Shown piece after piece: positions 26,356-35,909 of a DNA stretch of 64,000 nt; the first letter of the stretch is position 1, and the number at the start of each line of letters is the position of its first letter. The DNA is from Methylorubrum extorquens (lineage in GTDB: Bacteria; Pseudomonadota; Alphaproteobacteria; Rhizobiales; Beijerinckiaceae): NCBI RefSeq assembly GCF_024169925.1, contig NZ_JALJXF010000001.1, forward strand, positions 277,501-341,500. Direction: 5' to 3'. The position numbers and the translations under genes were made by a program. The notes under the pieces are model-generated. The model was not told the origin of the DNA. It made no database searches and saw only the letters and a list, made by a program, of their open reading frames with translations.

Positions 26356-27426
26356 ATGAAGCGCGCGCTTGTCTTAGCCAATGGCCCGCGCATCCAATAT
26401 CGAGTTTTGCGATGTGCGGGCGAATGCTTTGATGAAGTCTATGTTTTAGGTGCAAATGATGCGTATCTCTTGAAGCGCTCGCGATTTTGCGAGATTTTTA
26501 TTGATTTTATAGGAGATTTTGCCAATATTCGGCAATCGGATCTTGCCGATATTCGCCGACTTTGCGCCGTCCACAAGATCGATATGGTGCTCCCGAGTTG
26601 CAGCCGGACGACGCGTCTTCTGGCGGCCCACGGCGCCGAGATCGGGGCGCCGTACTATCCCGTGCCGGATCAGCACACCTTCGACGCCCTCGACGACAAA
26701 TGGCGCTTCGCCGGCGTTTGCGCCGACCTCGATCTTCCCGTCCCCCTGACGCGGCGGTTCGAGACGATGGCGGATCTGCGCCGCGATCCGGACCTCGCCC
26801 GCTTCGGATTTCCCCTGATCCTGAAGCCGGCGGCCATGTCGGGCGGCTACGGCGTGCGGCGGATCGATTCCGCCGAAGAACTTCCCGAGCATCTAAACTA
26901 CGCACCGATCATCTGTCAGGCCTACGTGCCGGGCGAGGAGTTGAGCGCGTTCTATCTCTGTGAAGCTGGAAAGATCTTCGCGTCGTTCTCCTATCGCCGG
27001 ACCCTCACCAAGCTGGAGGAGATCCGTGTTCCGGACATCGATGCGCATGCAAGCCGGCTCGTCGCGCATTTCCGCTACGACGGGGTGATCGGTTTCGATA
27101 TCCGGCGCCGGCCCGATGGCGAGATCGCCTTCATCGAATGCAACCCGCGCTTCTGGTACCACATGGAGGTGGCGATGCTGGCGGGCCTGAACTTCGTCAC
27201 CCTCGGCTGCCGCCTGCGTCAGGGGGAGGGAGGCCCTGCCGCTTCCGACACGCTCAAGCTTCGTTCGCCGCGCCGCCTGTGCGGGAACCTGCTCACGCCC
27301 TGGCGCCTGAACCGCGCCGAGCGGGCCTATCTCCGCTACATCGTCCGCGATCCGGCGATTTCGGGCTGGGCGGCGTTCCAGAGCGCGATCGGCCGCTACC
27401 GTCTCGCCGGCGGGCAGCTCCTGTGA
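26356..27426 (+). CDS. ATP-grasp domain carboxylate-amine ligase-like protein
   Basis: A 356-residue protein with an ATP-grasp layout: an N-terminal domain starting MKRALVLANGPRIQYRVLRC, a lid segment FPLILKPAAMSGGYGVRRI (ATP-binding Lys and Gly-rich loop), ICQAYVPGEELSAFYL and IAFIECNPRFWYHME, which contains the Mg-binding Glu and Asn. Such enzymes ligate a carboxylate to an amine, thiol or hydroxyl through an acylphosphate, so it could build a peptide or modify a surface polymer. The first 65 codons are AT-rich, unlike the rest. A GTG one codon upstream is an alternative start. About 200 bases separate it from a GNAT/CelD gene. Confidence 0.82.
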   Translation: MKRALVLANGPRIQYRVLRCAGECFDEVYVLGANDAYLLKRSRFCEIFIDFIGDFANIRQSDLADIRRLCAVHKIDMVLPSCSRTTRLLAAHGAEIGAPYYPVPDQHTFDALDDKWRFAGVCADLDLPVPLTRRFETMADLRRDPDLARFGFPLILKPAAMSGGYGVRRIDSAEELPEHLNYAPIICQAYVPGEELSAFYLCEAGKIFASFSYRRTLTKLEEIRVPDIDAHASRLVAHFRYDGVIGFDIRRRPDGEIAFIECNPRFWYHMEVAMLAGLNFVTLGCRLRQGEGGPAASDTLKLRSPRRLCGNLLTPWRLNRAERAYLRYIVRDPAISGWAAFQSAIGRYRLAGGQLL

Positions 27427-27623
27427 GGCGCGCCCCGATCCGCCGGAGAGCGACCTCGCGTCCGATCAGGGCCGGTCTGCGCATCGGGATATCCCCCTCA
27501 AAGGCGCGTGCTTTGCGCGCGGCTTTGCTGTCGTTCTCGGCGGGCAACGATGTGACCACCGCGTAAGCCGGCCTGCGGATGCAGGGCCGGCGCAGCGACG
27601 AGACCGAGGAAGAGGGGCCGTCC

Positions 27624-28934
27624 ATGGATTCGAGCGGCGACTTCGCGAGCCTGCCTGCGGCTGAGCCCGCCCCCCCGTCGTTTGTGCCCGATGCGGTCTC
27701 GCAGCGGCCGGCCCTTTCCGTCGAAGTGGCGACCGCGCCGCGCTTTCGCTCCCTCGCCGCGGAATGGCGCCGGCTGGTCCGGCGCTGCACCGAGCCGAAC
27801 GTGTTCATGGAGCCCGCCGTCGCGGGTGCGATGTACACGGCGACCGAGACGCCGTTGCACGTTCTCCTCGCCTGGTCCCGCCGCAACGGGGAAGAGGCCG
27901 AGCTGATCGGTGTCTGGCTCCTCGTGACCGGGCGGCCCTCGTCGCGCCTGCCGATCCAGACCCTCGAAGCCCCGTGCAATTCGCTGACCTTCCTCGGCTC
28001 GCCGGTGCTCGATCGCGACCATGCGGTCGAGGCCCTGTCGGCGATGCTCGATGCCGTCGCCGAGCATCCTGCCTTGCCGAAGCTAATCTGCGCCAACCAG
28101 ATCGCGATGGACGGGGCGGTCTACGCCGCCCTCGTCGGCGCGGCCGGCCGGCGGGGGTTCCGAATCGTCGAGATCGAGCGCCGGCAGCGCGCCCGGCTCG
28201 ATGCGCCGGTCGCGGGACAGACTGCGCCGGTCTCATCCAGCTCCTCGAAGCGGCGTGCGGAGTTGCGGCGGCATCGCAAGCGGCTCGCGGAGCAGGGCGA
28301 GTTGCGTCACGTCAGCATCCGCAAGCCGGAGGAGGTCAGCACGGCATTCCAGGAATTTCTCGATCTGGAGGCCGCGGGCTGGAAGGGCCGCAAGAGTCGG
28401 CGCGGACGGGCGATCCGCAACGCGCCGCCGCTCTGCGCCTTCGCCCAGTCGATGATCGCCGGGTTGGCGCGGGACGGCTGCGCCGGCGTCGAGGCCCTGC
28501 GTCTCGACGGCCGGGCCATCGCGATGAACATCTGGCTGCGATCCGGCCGCACGGCCTTCGGCTGGAAGATGGCCTATGACGAGGCTTACGCGAAATGGGG
28601 GCCCGGCTCGCTGCTGATGGAGGCGATGACCGAGACGGTGTTCGCGGACGGGACCATCGACACCATCGATTCCTGCAACCGGGACACCTCGGCAGCGCTG
28701 GCGCAGATCTGGCCGGACCGCCGCGCGATCGCCGATCTCCTGATCGACGTCTCCCCCGGCGGCTCCCTGCGCGGCCGGTTGACGGCCCTGTCGGAGACGT
28801 GGTTCCGGCATGGTCGCGGCGTCGCCCGCCGGACCTACAAGACCCACGTCAAGCCGATCTATTTGCGCGCCCTGGCCCGGTTGACCGCGGCGCCGGGAAC
28901 CGGAGCGGCGGGGCAGGGGAAGACGCAGGGGTAG
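27624..28934 (+). CDS. GNAT/BcsL-CelD family acyltransferase
   Basis: A 436-residue protein of the GNAT/FemAB-like group annotated as cellulose biosynthesis CelD/BcsL. The first half contains LSVEVATAPRFRSLAAEWRR and PNVFMEPAVAGAM; the C-terminal acyltransferase half has AIAMNIWLRSGRTAFGWKMA and YDEAYAKWGPGSLLMEAM, typical of family members that act on exopolysaccharide or peptide substrates. The ATG at 27624 is preferred over 27579 because of GAAGAGGGG upstream. It follows the ATP-grasp gene on the same strand, which suggests a two-step modification pathway; this is inference. Confidence 0.8.
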   Translation: MDSSGDFASLPAAEPAPPSFVPDAVSQRPALSVEVATAPRFRSLAAEWRRLVRRCTEPNVFMEPAVAGAMYTATETPLHVLLAWSRRNGEEAELIGVWLLVTGRPSSRLPIQTLEAPCNSLTFLGSPVLDRDHAVEALSAMLDAVAEHPALPKLICANQIAMDGAVYAALVGAAGRRGFRIVEIERRQRARLDAPVAGQTAPVSSSSSKRRAELRRHRKRLAEQGELRHVSIRKPEEVSTAFQEFLDLEAAGWKGRKSRRGRAIRNAPPLCAFAQSMIAGLARDGCAGVEALRLDGRAIAMNIWLRSGRTAFGWKMAYDEAYAKWGPGSLLMEAMTETVFADGTIDTIDSCNRDTSAALAQIWPDRRAIADLLIDVSPGGSLRGRLTALSETWFRHGRGVARRTYKTHVKPIYLRALARLTAAPGTGAAGQGKTQG

Positions 28935-28936
28935 GA

Positions 28937-28959
28937 GGTCCGATCCCGCCGGATCAGGA
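28937..28959. terminator. Hairpin at convergent gene ends
   Basis: GTCC-ATCC (28937-28945 with one bulged G) pairs with GGAT-GGAC (28950-28959) around CGCC, spanning the stops of the GNAT gene and trmO, which converge here. No T run. Confidence 0.3.
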
Positions 28960-29460
28960 CGCCGTCGGCTTCTCCGTGCCGGCGCGATCGACCCGCGCCT
29001 CCGGCCGGCTGTCGGTCGAGGCGAAGTAGGGCTTGATGTCGAGCAGCGGCGTGCCGTCGATGCAGTCGAGCCCGCGCACGCGGACGGTGCCGTCGGCGAT
29101 GTCGAGCCGCTCGACCACGGCGAGCGCGATGGGGTTCGGGCGGGCGGGCGAGCGCAGCGAAAAGGTGCCGCGGCTGCCCGGCGCGTGGCGCGGCTGCTGG
29201 CGCACGAGGTCGCGCGCGGCCCGGTCCATCCAATAGAGCACGATCAGGTGCGTGGCGCCCTCCAGGTTCTGGAGCGCGGGCCGGTAGACGGCATCGACTT
29301 CGAGGGTGCAGACCGTGTCCGTCTGTGTGCCGTTCTTGGGGCACTCGCTTCGGTCTTTCCACGGCGTGCGCACCCGGCCGATGAAGTAGAGGCCGGCATC
29401 GTAGTCGGCGGGCAGCGGGATCGCCTCCTCGCCGGGGCGCCGCTCGACATCCTCGTTCAT
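28954..29460 (-). CDS. trmO: tRNA t6A37 N6-methyltransferase TrmO
   Basis: A 168-residue TrmO (YaeB/TsaA) protein that uses S-adenosylmethionine to turn t6A37 into m6t6A in tRNA-Thr. It shows the beta-barrel signatures GLYFIGRVRTPWKDRSECPK, then SLRSPARPNPIALAVVERLD and DCIDGTPLLDIKPY. The start MNEDVERRPG is chosen because the open frame upstream runs opposite noncoding sequence. TsaD, which makes the substrate, is encoded at 9879. It is divergent from amn. Confidence 0.93.
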   Translation of the reverse strand: MNEDVERRPGEEAIPLPADYDAGLYFIGRVRTPWKDRSECPKNGTQTDTVCTLEVDAVYRPALQNLEGATHLIVLYWMDRAARDLVRQQPRHAPGSRGTFSLRSPARPNPIALAVVERLDIADGTVRVRGLDCIDGTPLLDIKPYFASTDSRPEARVDRAGTEKPTAS

Positions 29461-29604
29461 CCGCTTTCGCTTCCCCGTTTGGCGACGCATGCCTTGTCGC
29501 TCCGGCGCAGCGGCTCTGCAAGGCAGGCAGAGCCCTTGCAAGGCCGCTCGCTCGTCTCGCTGCGTCGCGCGGTGTAGACGTCTTGCGGTCAGCGGGGAGG
29601 GCAC

Positions 29605-31092
29605 ATGGTCATCGACGAGTTGCGGCCGATGGAGGCCGTCGCCGACGCGGAGACGGCCGTGGATCGGCTCGAGGCGCTGCATGCGGGCGCGACCCAGGCG
29701 CTCCAGGCGGCCCTGGCGCGCTACCTCGAACACCGCATCCCGCCGGACGCGACCGAACGGCTCCAGTTCCGCTACCCTGAGCTGCGCCTGACCTACCAGC
29801 CCGCGGGGCCGCTGCCGCGGCTCAACCGGGCCACCGCCAAGTTCCAGGCGCCCGGCCTCTATGCCACCACGGTGACGCAGCCCGGCTATTTCCGCGCCTA
29901 TCTCCTGGAGCAGTTGCGGCCGCTCGTGCGCGATTACGGTGCCAGCATCGAAGTCGGCCTGTCAGGCCAGGAGATTCCCTACCCCTACATCGTCGAGCCC
30001 GGCACCGATCTCGGCGGCAGCGGGGTCAGCACCAGCGATCTCGCCACCCTGTTCCCGACGCCGCTCCTCTCGGTGGTGGGCGACGAGGTCGCCGACGGTC
30101 TGTGGCTGGAGAATGCGGGCGATCCGCGCCCGCTCGCCCTGTTCGACGGGGTGCGCACCGATTACTCCCTGCGCCGGCTCGTGCATTACACCGGCTCGGA
30201 CTGGCGCGAGATCCAGCCCTGGATCCTGCTCACCAACTATCACCGCTACGTCGATGGCTTCGTCCGTCACGGGCTGGAGCGTCTGGCGGCGGGGGAGGGG
30301 GAGCGGCTTGTGCTGCCCGGCGGGATCGTGGTGGAGCAGGCCGAGGCCGCCTCGGCCGATCCGGCGGCGCTGATCGCCGCCTCACCCTGGCACAAGTACC
30401 AGATGCCGGCCTACCACCTCGTCGGCCGTGGGCCGGACGGGGCGCCCCAGGGCACGACGCTCGTCAATATCGGCGTCGGCCCCTCCAATGCGAAGACCAT
30501 CACCGACCACCTCGCGGTGCTGCGCCCGCATTGCTGGCTGATGGTCGGGCATTGCGGCGGATTGCGCCAGTCGCAGACCATCGGCGACTACGTGCTCGCC
30601 CACGGATACCTGCGCCGCGACCGCATCCTCGACGACCTCGTGCCGCCGGAGATTCCGGTGCCGGCTTTGGCCGAAGTGCAGATCGCCCTGCAAGCGGCGG
30701 CGGCGGCCGTCACCGGCGAGCGGGCCGACGCGCTGAAGCAGCGCCTGCGCACCGGCACGGTCGTGACCTACGACGACCGCAACTGGGAGCTTCGCTTCAG
30801 CCAGGAGCGGCGGCGCATCAACCTCTCGCGGGCGATCGCGGTGGACATGGAGAGCGGCACCATCGCCGCTCAAGGGTATCGCCTGCGGGTACCCTACGGC
30901 ACGCTGCTCTGCGTGTCCGACAAGCCGCTGCACGGCGAGATCAAGCTGCCGGGCGCGGCCAACGCCTTCTACGAGCGGGCGGTGGCCGAGCATCTCAAGA
31001 TCGGGCTCGCCACGCTCGATACCCTGCGCGCCGACCGGGCGGGCCTGCATTCGAGGAAGCTCCGCAGCTTCGACGAACCGCCGTTCCGGTAG
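29605..31092 (+). CDS. amn: AMP nucleosidase
   Basis: A 495-residue Amn that splits AMP into adenine and ribose 5-phosphate, helping set adenylate levels. The N-terminal Amn domain contains GLSGQEIPYPYIVEPG; the C-terminal nucleoside-phosphorylase fold carries NIGVGPSNAKTITDHLAVL, MVGHCGGLR, VDMESGTIAAQGYRLRVP and VSDKPLHGEIKLPG. Length is typical. The gene is monocistronic, ending next to a GC-rich palindromic repeat. Confidence 0.95.
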   Translation: MVIDELRPMEAVADAETAVDRLEALHAGATQALQAALARYLEHRIPPDATERLQFRYPELRLTYQPAGPLPRLNRATAKFQAPGLYATTVTQPGYFRAYLLEQLRPLVRDYGASIEVGLSGQEIPYPYIVEPGTDLGGSGVSTSDLATLFPTPLLSVVGDEVADGLWLENAGDPRPLALFDGVRTDYSLRRLVHYTGSDWREIQPWILLTNYHRYVDGFVRHGLERLAAGEGERLVLPGGIVVEQAEAASADPAALIAASPWHKYQMPAYHLVGRGPDGAPQGTTLVNIGVGPSNAKTITDHLAVLRPHCWLMVGHCGGLRQSQTIGDYVLAHGYLRRDRILDDLVPPEIPVPALAEVQIALQAAAAAVTGERADALKQRLRTGTVVTYDDRNWELRFSQERRRINLSRAIAVDMESGTIAAQGYRLRVPYGTLLCVSDKPLHGEIKLPGAANAFYERAVAEHLKIGLATLDTLRADRAGLHSRKLRSFDEPPFR

Positions 31093-31095
31093 GAT

Positions 31096-31210
31096 TTTGG
31101 GGTTTCGAAAGGGCGAGCCCGCCCCTTCGCGGGTCCTGGGCAGAGCCCTGGAAGGGAAGCCGGGGCGCCGCCCCGGCACCCCGCTAAAGGAATGATCCCT
31201 TTGGGATCCC
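31096..31210 (+). repeat. GC-rich multi-hairpin intergenic repeat
   Basis: After the amn stop, a 115-base block consists of successive palindromes: GGGCGAGCCC, CCTGGGCAGAGCCCTGG, CCGGGGCGCCGCCCCGG and AAAGGAATGATCCCTTT. It resembles a family of intergenic palindromic elements that I recall as common in Methylobacterium and some other Alphaproteobacteria. It separates the convergent ends of amn and the chemoreceptor gene and may act as a bidirectional terminator. Confidence 0.65.
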
Positions 31211-31219
31211 GGTGGGAGC

Positions 31220-32917
31220 CTACGCCGCCCGCACCGTGGCGAGGAACTGCGAGACCTGGGCGCGCAGGGACTCGGACTGACGCGACAGCTCGCCCGCGGC
31301 GCCGAGCACTTGGCTTGCCGCCGCGCCCGTCTCCTCGGCCGCACCCGCCACACCCGCGATGTTGCCCGTCACCTCCGACGTGCCGGTCGAGGCCTGGGCG
31401 ACGTTGCGGACGATCTCCTGCGTCGCCGCGCCCTGCTGCTCCACCGCCGCGGCGATGGCGGTCGCCATCGTGTCGATGTCGCGGATGCGGCCGGCGATGT
31501 CGCCGATCGCCGCGACCGCCTGACCGGTCACGCCCTGGATCTGCCCGATCTGCGCCGAGATCTCTCCGGTCGCTCGGGCGGTCTGGTTGGCGAGTTCCTT
31601 GACCTCGGCCGCGACCACCGCGAAGCCGCGGCCGGCCTCGCCGGCACGGGCGGCCTCGATGGTGGCGTTCAGCGCCAGAAGGTTGGTCTGTCCGGCGATG
31701 GAAGAGATCAGCCCGACCACGTCGCCGATGCGGCCCATGGCAGAGTTCAGTTCCTGCACGAGATGCGCGGTCCGGTCCGATTGCGTGACGGCGGCCTGCG
31801 CCAGCTCGGTGGAGCCCGCGACCTGCCGGCCGATCTCGGCGACCGAGCTGCCGAGTTCCTCGGCGGCGGAGGCCACGGTGTTGACGTTGGTCGCGGCCTC
31901 TTCCGCCGCGGCGGCGACGGTGGTCGCCTGGGTGGCGGTCTCGGTCGCCGTCGCGGTCATGGTCGAGGCGGTGGCCTGAAGCTCGGTCGCGGAGGACGAG
32001 ACCATGCCGACGATGCCGCCCACGGCCGTCTCGAAGCGGTCGGCCAACTCGATCATCGTCCGCTTGCGCTCGGCGGCGGCGGCCTCGTCGGCGATGCGGC
32101 GCATCTCGGCCTGCTCGGCGGCCTTCTGCGCGACCATCTCCCGGATGCCCTCGACGGCGCGGCCGACCGCGCCGATCTCGTCGCCCCGCTTCGCCTCCGC
32201 GATGCTGGCGTCGATGTCACCCTGCGCCATCCGCCGCAGGACCGTAACGAGCCGACCGAGCGGACGGACAATGCCGAAGGCGACGATGCTGCCGGCGAGC
32301 GCCATGGCCACGAGCAGGGCGAGACCGGAGCCCACCATGAGATGGGTGATCGTGCGGCTCGCCTCGTCGGCGGCGGCCTGCTTCTTCGCCTGCATCTCCC
32401 TGCCGATCAAGGCGACGCGGGCGAGGACGAGTTCGTTCAGTTTCTCGCGGATCGGCGCGGAGTCCTCCTGCACGACCTTGAGCGCGGCCTGGGTGTTGTT
32501 GACGAGGCCGAATTCGGTCGAGCGGGCAAGATGGCCGAAGAACGTCTCCGCCGTCTCCCGGATCTGCTGGTTGGTTGCCCGGCGTTCCGATGTGTCCGCG
32601 AGGCCGATGAGGTTGTCGATGGCCGTGTAGGCGGCGGAGGCGGCCGCTTCCTGGCTGGCCTTGTATCGCGCCATCACCTCGGGACGGGTCTCGATGATGG
32701 TGGTCCTGTTGTGGATCGCAGCCTCGTTGATCTTGAGCTGTGCCTTGAGGATGTTCTCCTGGCGCGCCGCCTGCACGTCGATGACCTGCTGGGTCTGCTC
32801 AGTGACGCTGTGCAGGGCACCTCGGGCGTAGACGATGACTCCGACGGTCGTGGCCGCCATCAGGGCCAGGGGAACCGCGACCTTCACCAGGATCCCGGCA
32901 TTGTCGATTAGCTTCAT
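31220..32917 (-). CDS. Transmembrane methyl-accepting chemotaxis protein
   Basis: A 565-residue chemoreceptor: TM1 (about 8-32), a helical periplasmic domain of the four-helix-bundle type (about 33-185, with the [12 protein letters not shown] segment), TM2 (about 190-215), a HAMP domain ending near 275 and a signalling domain with the tip [19 protein letters not shown]. The start [13 protein letters not shown] is chosen over an upstream in-frame ATG because it places the first helix at the N terminus. Ligand unknown. It would signal to CheA together with the PAS receptor at 10940. Confidence 0.93.
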   Translation of the reverse strand: MKLIDNAGILVKVAVPLALMAATTVGVIVYARGALHSVTEQTQQVIDVQAARQENILKAQLKINEAAIHNRTTIIETRPEVMARYKASQEAAASAAYTAIDNLIGLADTSERRATNQQIRETAETFFGHLARSTEFGLVNNTQAALKVVQEDSAPIREKLNELVLARVALIGREMQAKKQAAADEASRTITHLMVGSGLALLVAMALAGSIVAFGIVRPLGRLVTVLRRMAQGDIDASIAEAKRGDEIGAVGRAVEGIREMVAQKAAEQAEMRRIADEAAAAERKRTMIELADRFETAVGGIVGMVSSSATELQATASTMTATATETATQATTVAAAAEEAATNVNTVASAAEELGSSVAEIGRQVAGSTELAQAAVTQSDRTAHLVQELNSAMGRIGDVVGLISSIAGQTNLLALNATIEAARAGEAGRGFAVVAAEVKELANQTARATGEISAQIGQIQGVTGQAVAAIGDIAGRIRDIDTMATAIAAAVEQQGAATQEIVRNVAQASTGTSEVTGNIAGVAGAAEETGAAASQVLGAAGELSRQSESLRAQVSQFLATVRAA

Positions 32918-33182
32918 CGATGTCGTCCCACGTGTGTTTCGTGGGTCGGTTGCTGAAGGCGACACCTTAATCGGACGTTGCTCGGCGTAAGGCTTCTCGA
33001 AGTTACCCAACTTTCGTCAATTCACGATCGCGTGATGCGTATTACTCTAGATCGACATTGGGAATATTCGTAATCTTGGAGGAACCGCTGGGCGTCTTGC
33101 GTGTTTTTGCCCTCCCGATCCGTTTATCGGGCGGTGGACATCCTTCGCTACGGGCTGCCTCGACTGACGGAGGGCGCTCGTC

Positions 33183-35654
33183 CTAACGCTCGCGCTGCCA
33201 CAGCCCGGCGCGTTCGGCCCGAGCCTGATCCTCGGCCTCGACGAGGTCGCTCGGCGCGTCCTCGGCGGCCCGCGCCCCACCCGCGGTCACGATCAGCGAG
33301 GCGAGGTCGTCGCCGTCCAGGCGGCAGCGCACGGAGGCCGGATCGCCGGAGCAGATCACCTCGCGGCGGCGCAGGTAGCGTGCGAGTTGGCGGGCGAGCG
33401 CGCCGCCCTCGCCGACGACGCCGAGCAGCCGCACCTTGCGGCCGCGGATCGCCAGCGTGCCGGTATCGACCACCTCGGGCACGCCGCGGACTTCGCCCGC
33501 GGCCGGCGTCGGGGCCGGCGCCACGGCGGCGGCCGGGGTCGGCTCGGCCCGTGCGGCGGAAGGGGTCGGGCGTTTGCGGCCCTTCAAGACCTTCTGCGCC
33601 CGCTCCACGAAATCGTGGAAGACGCGGGCCGGGATGTCGCCGCCGGTCACTTTGTTCATCGGCGTGTTGTCGTCGTTGCCGACCCAGACGCCGACGATCA
33701 TGTCCGGGGTCAGCCCGACGAACCACCCGTCGCGATAGTCCTGGCTGGTGCCGGTCTTGCCGCCGACCGCGAGGCCGTTGACCCGCGCGGCCTTGCCGGT
33801 CCCGGATTCCACCACCGCCTGGAGCGAGTCGAGCATCATCGACTGGACCTGCCCGTCCATCGCCGCACCGGGCTTCGGCGCGGCGCGCTGATAGAGCGGC
33901 TGCGGCGTGTTCCCCCGGATCGTGCGGACGAGATAGGGCTCCACCGGCACGCCGGGGCCGAGCACGCCGGCATAGGCGCGGGTCATTTCGAGAAGCGAAA
34001 CGTCGGCCGAGCCCAGCGCGAGGCTCGGCACCTCGGGCAGATCCGACTGCACCCCGAGGCGGCGGGCCTCGGCGATGATCGCGGGCAGGCCGACCTCCTC
34101 GCCGAGCTGTGCCGCGATGGTGTTGACCGAGAGCGCGAAGGCCTGGCGCAGCGGCAGGGCGCCGCGGAAGCGGTTGTTCGAGTTCTGCGGCTCCCACTCG
34201 CCGATCTGGGTCGGGCGATCCACGAGCACGCTGTCGGGGAAGAAGCCCTTGCCGTAGGCGGCTAGGTACACGAACAGCTTGAACAGTGAGCCGGCCTGAC
34301 GCTTGGCCTGGGTCGCGCGGTTGAACTGGCTGTCCTCGTAGTCGCGGCCCCCCACCATGGCGAGGATCGCCCCGTCGGGCGCCATCGCGATCAGCGCGCC
34401 CTGGCCGACCTTCTTCTTGTCCCCCTCGCCGTCCAGGCGGCGGGCGAGCACGCCTTCGGCGAGGCTCTGGAGGTCGAGGTTGAGGGTCGAGCGCACGGTG
34501 ACGTCGCCGGCCGCCTCGGTCAGCCGCTTCACGTCGCCCGATACCGCATCGAGGAAGTAGTTGGTGCCCGGTGGCGTCTCGGGCGGCGTGTGCAGGGTGA
34601 GCTTCTCCGCCCGCGCCTTGTCGGCCTCGGCCCCGCTGATCGCGCCGGTCTCGACCATGGCCTGGAGCACGAGGTCGGCCCGCTCCTTGGCGCCGCCGAA
34701 ATTGCGGGTCGGGGCGAGCTGCGAGGGCGCGCGGACGAGGCCCGCCAGCATCGCTGCCTCCGGCAGGGTCAGCTTCTCGGCGCCATGCCCGAAATAGCGC
34801 CGTGCCGCCGCGTCCGCTCCGTAGGCGCCGGCCCCGAAATAGGCGGTGTTGAGGTAGCCGACGAGGATCTCGGGCTTCGTCAGCGTGCTCTCCAAGCGCA
34901 GCGCCAGGAAGGCTTCTTGAATCTTGCGCTTGAGCGTCTTCTCCTGGGTGAGCGAGGTAAGCCGGGCGTATTGCTGAGTGATGGTCGAGCCGCCCTCGCG
35001 CACACCGCCGCCGGTCGCGTTGCGCCAGACGGCGCGGGCCATGCCGCGCAGGTCGATGCCCCAATGGCTGTAGAAACGCCGGTCCTCGATCGCGACAATG
35101 GCTTGGGCCAGCCGGGGCGGCAGGGTCTTCTCGGTCAGCCGTTCGCCCTGGAACGCGCCACGGGTGGCGAACGCGCGCCCGCTCTCGGACTCGACCACGA
35201 GCGCGCGCTGGTTGGCTTCCGGCGCCACCCCGCCGAGCGGCGGCAGGGAGGCGAAGGCGACGAAGACGTATCCGGCCAGGATCACCAGCGGCAGGCCGAT
35301 CACGACGGCCAATCCGATCACCCAGGGCCGACGGCGGCGGGGTGGGCGAGCGGAGGGGTGGGTGAAGGGCTGGCTTTGTGTGTCCGACCGGTCCACCGGC
35401 GCCGGGGGCGCGACGGGTGTGGCCGGTGGACCGTCCGAGCGAAGGCGGTCCGTGGTGCGCGCGAGGACCGGCTTAGCCCCCTTCGCGGCCTCCCTGGCGG
35501 CGGCGGCTCCGCTGCGCCAAGCGCTGCGTCCCGCGCTCCCGGCGAGACGGCCGAGCTGGCGCGCCAGCAAGGCGGCCGCCCGCGCGGCTTCGCGCGCTGC
35601 GGCCCGCGTCTCGGTCCCGTCCTCGCCCGGCCTGTCCGGTCCCTGCGCCGTCAT
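33183..35654 (-). CDS. Class A penicillin-binding protein with C-terminal SNase-like domain
   Basis: An 823-residue bifunctional peptidoglycan synthase. An Ala/Arg-rich cytoplasmic head (1-108) precedes a transmembrane helix (111-135), a glycosyltransferase domain (about 155-330, catalytic Glu190 in VAIEDRRFYSHWG) and a transpeptidase domain with Ser456-x-x-Lys459 (SLFK), SVN at 509-511 and KTGTS at 633-637. After a Pro/Ala linker, residues 722-820 (VDTGTLAIRGRKVRLLGV, REVICSG, RCRLDGDDLAS, ending AERAGLW) follow the pattern of the staphylococcal-nuclease fold but lack its usual catalytic DGDT and YGR residues, so it is probably a binding module. It extends glycan strands and cross-links them in the periplasm. 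Confidence 0.9.
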   Translation of the reverse strand: MTAQGPDRPGEDGTETRAAAREAARAAALLARQLGRLAGSAGRSAWRSGAAAAREAAKGAKPVLARTTDRLRSDGPPATPVAPPAPVDRSDTQSQPFTHPSARPPRRRRPWVIGLAVVIGLPLVILAGYVFVAFASLPPLGGVAPEANQRALVVESESGRAFATRGAFQGERLTEKTLPPRLAQAIVAIEDRRFYSHWGIDLRGMARAVWRNATGGGVREGGSTITQQYARLTSLTQEKTLKRKIQEAFLALRLESTLTKPEILVGYLNTAYFGAGAYGADAAARRYFGHGAEKLTLPEAAMLAGLVRAPSQLAPTRNFGGAKERADLVLQAMVETGAISGAEADKARAEKLTLHTPPETPPGTNYFLDAVSGDVKRLTEAAGDVTVRSTLNLDLQSLAEGVLARRLDGEGDKKKVGQGALIAMAPDGAILAMVGGRDYEDSQFNRATQAKRQAGSLFKLFVYLAAYGKGFFPDSVLVDRPTQIGEWEPQNSNNRFRGALPLRQAFALSVNTIAAQLGEEVGLPAIIAEARRLGVQSDLPEVPSLALGSADVSLLEMTRAYAGVLGPGVPVEPYLVRTIRGNTPQPLYQRAAPKPGAAMDGQVQSMMLDSLQAVVESGTGKAARVNGLAVGGKTGTSQDYRDGWFVGLTPDMIVGVWVGNDDNTPMNKVTGGDIPARVFHDFVERAQKVLKGRKRPTPSAARAEPTPAAAVAPAPTPAAGEVRGVPEVVDTGTLAIRGRKVRLLGVVGEGGALARQLARYLRRREVICSGDPASVRCRLDGDDLASLIVTAGGARAAEDAPSDLVEAEDQARAERAGLWQRER

Positions 35655-35909
35655 CGCGAACCGTTCGCCGCCTGCCGGAAATCATCCATCATGAGGCGGA
35701 CCTTAGCGGAGCGGGGGCCGGCAAGGCTACGCATGCAATGGTGGGGGAACGCGAACGGGGCTGACGGGTGACCCAGGCGACACGTTCGAGCCCCATCGCC
35801 CGCGCTTGCCCTCATGTCCTTGCCCTCGTGTGATCGGGTATGCGGCACGGCCCGGTTCTGCGAAGCCTGGGATGCGGGCTATCATCCGGGCCGACACTCC
35901 CCCGGATCC

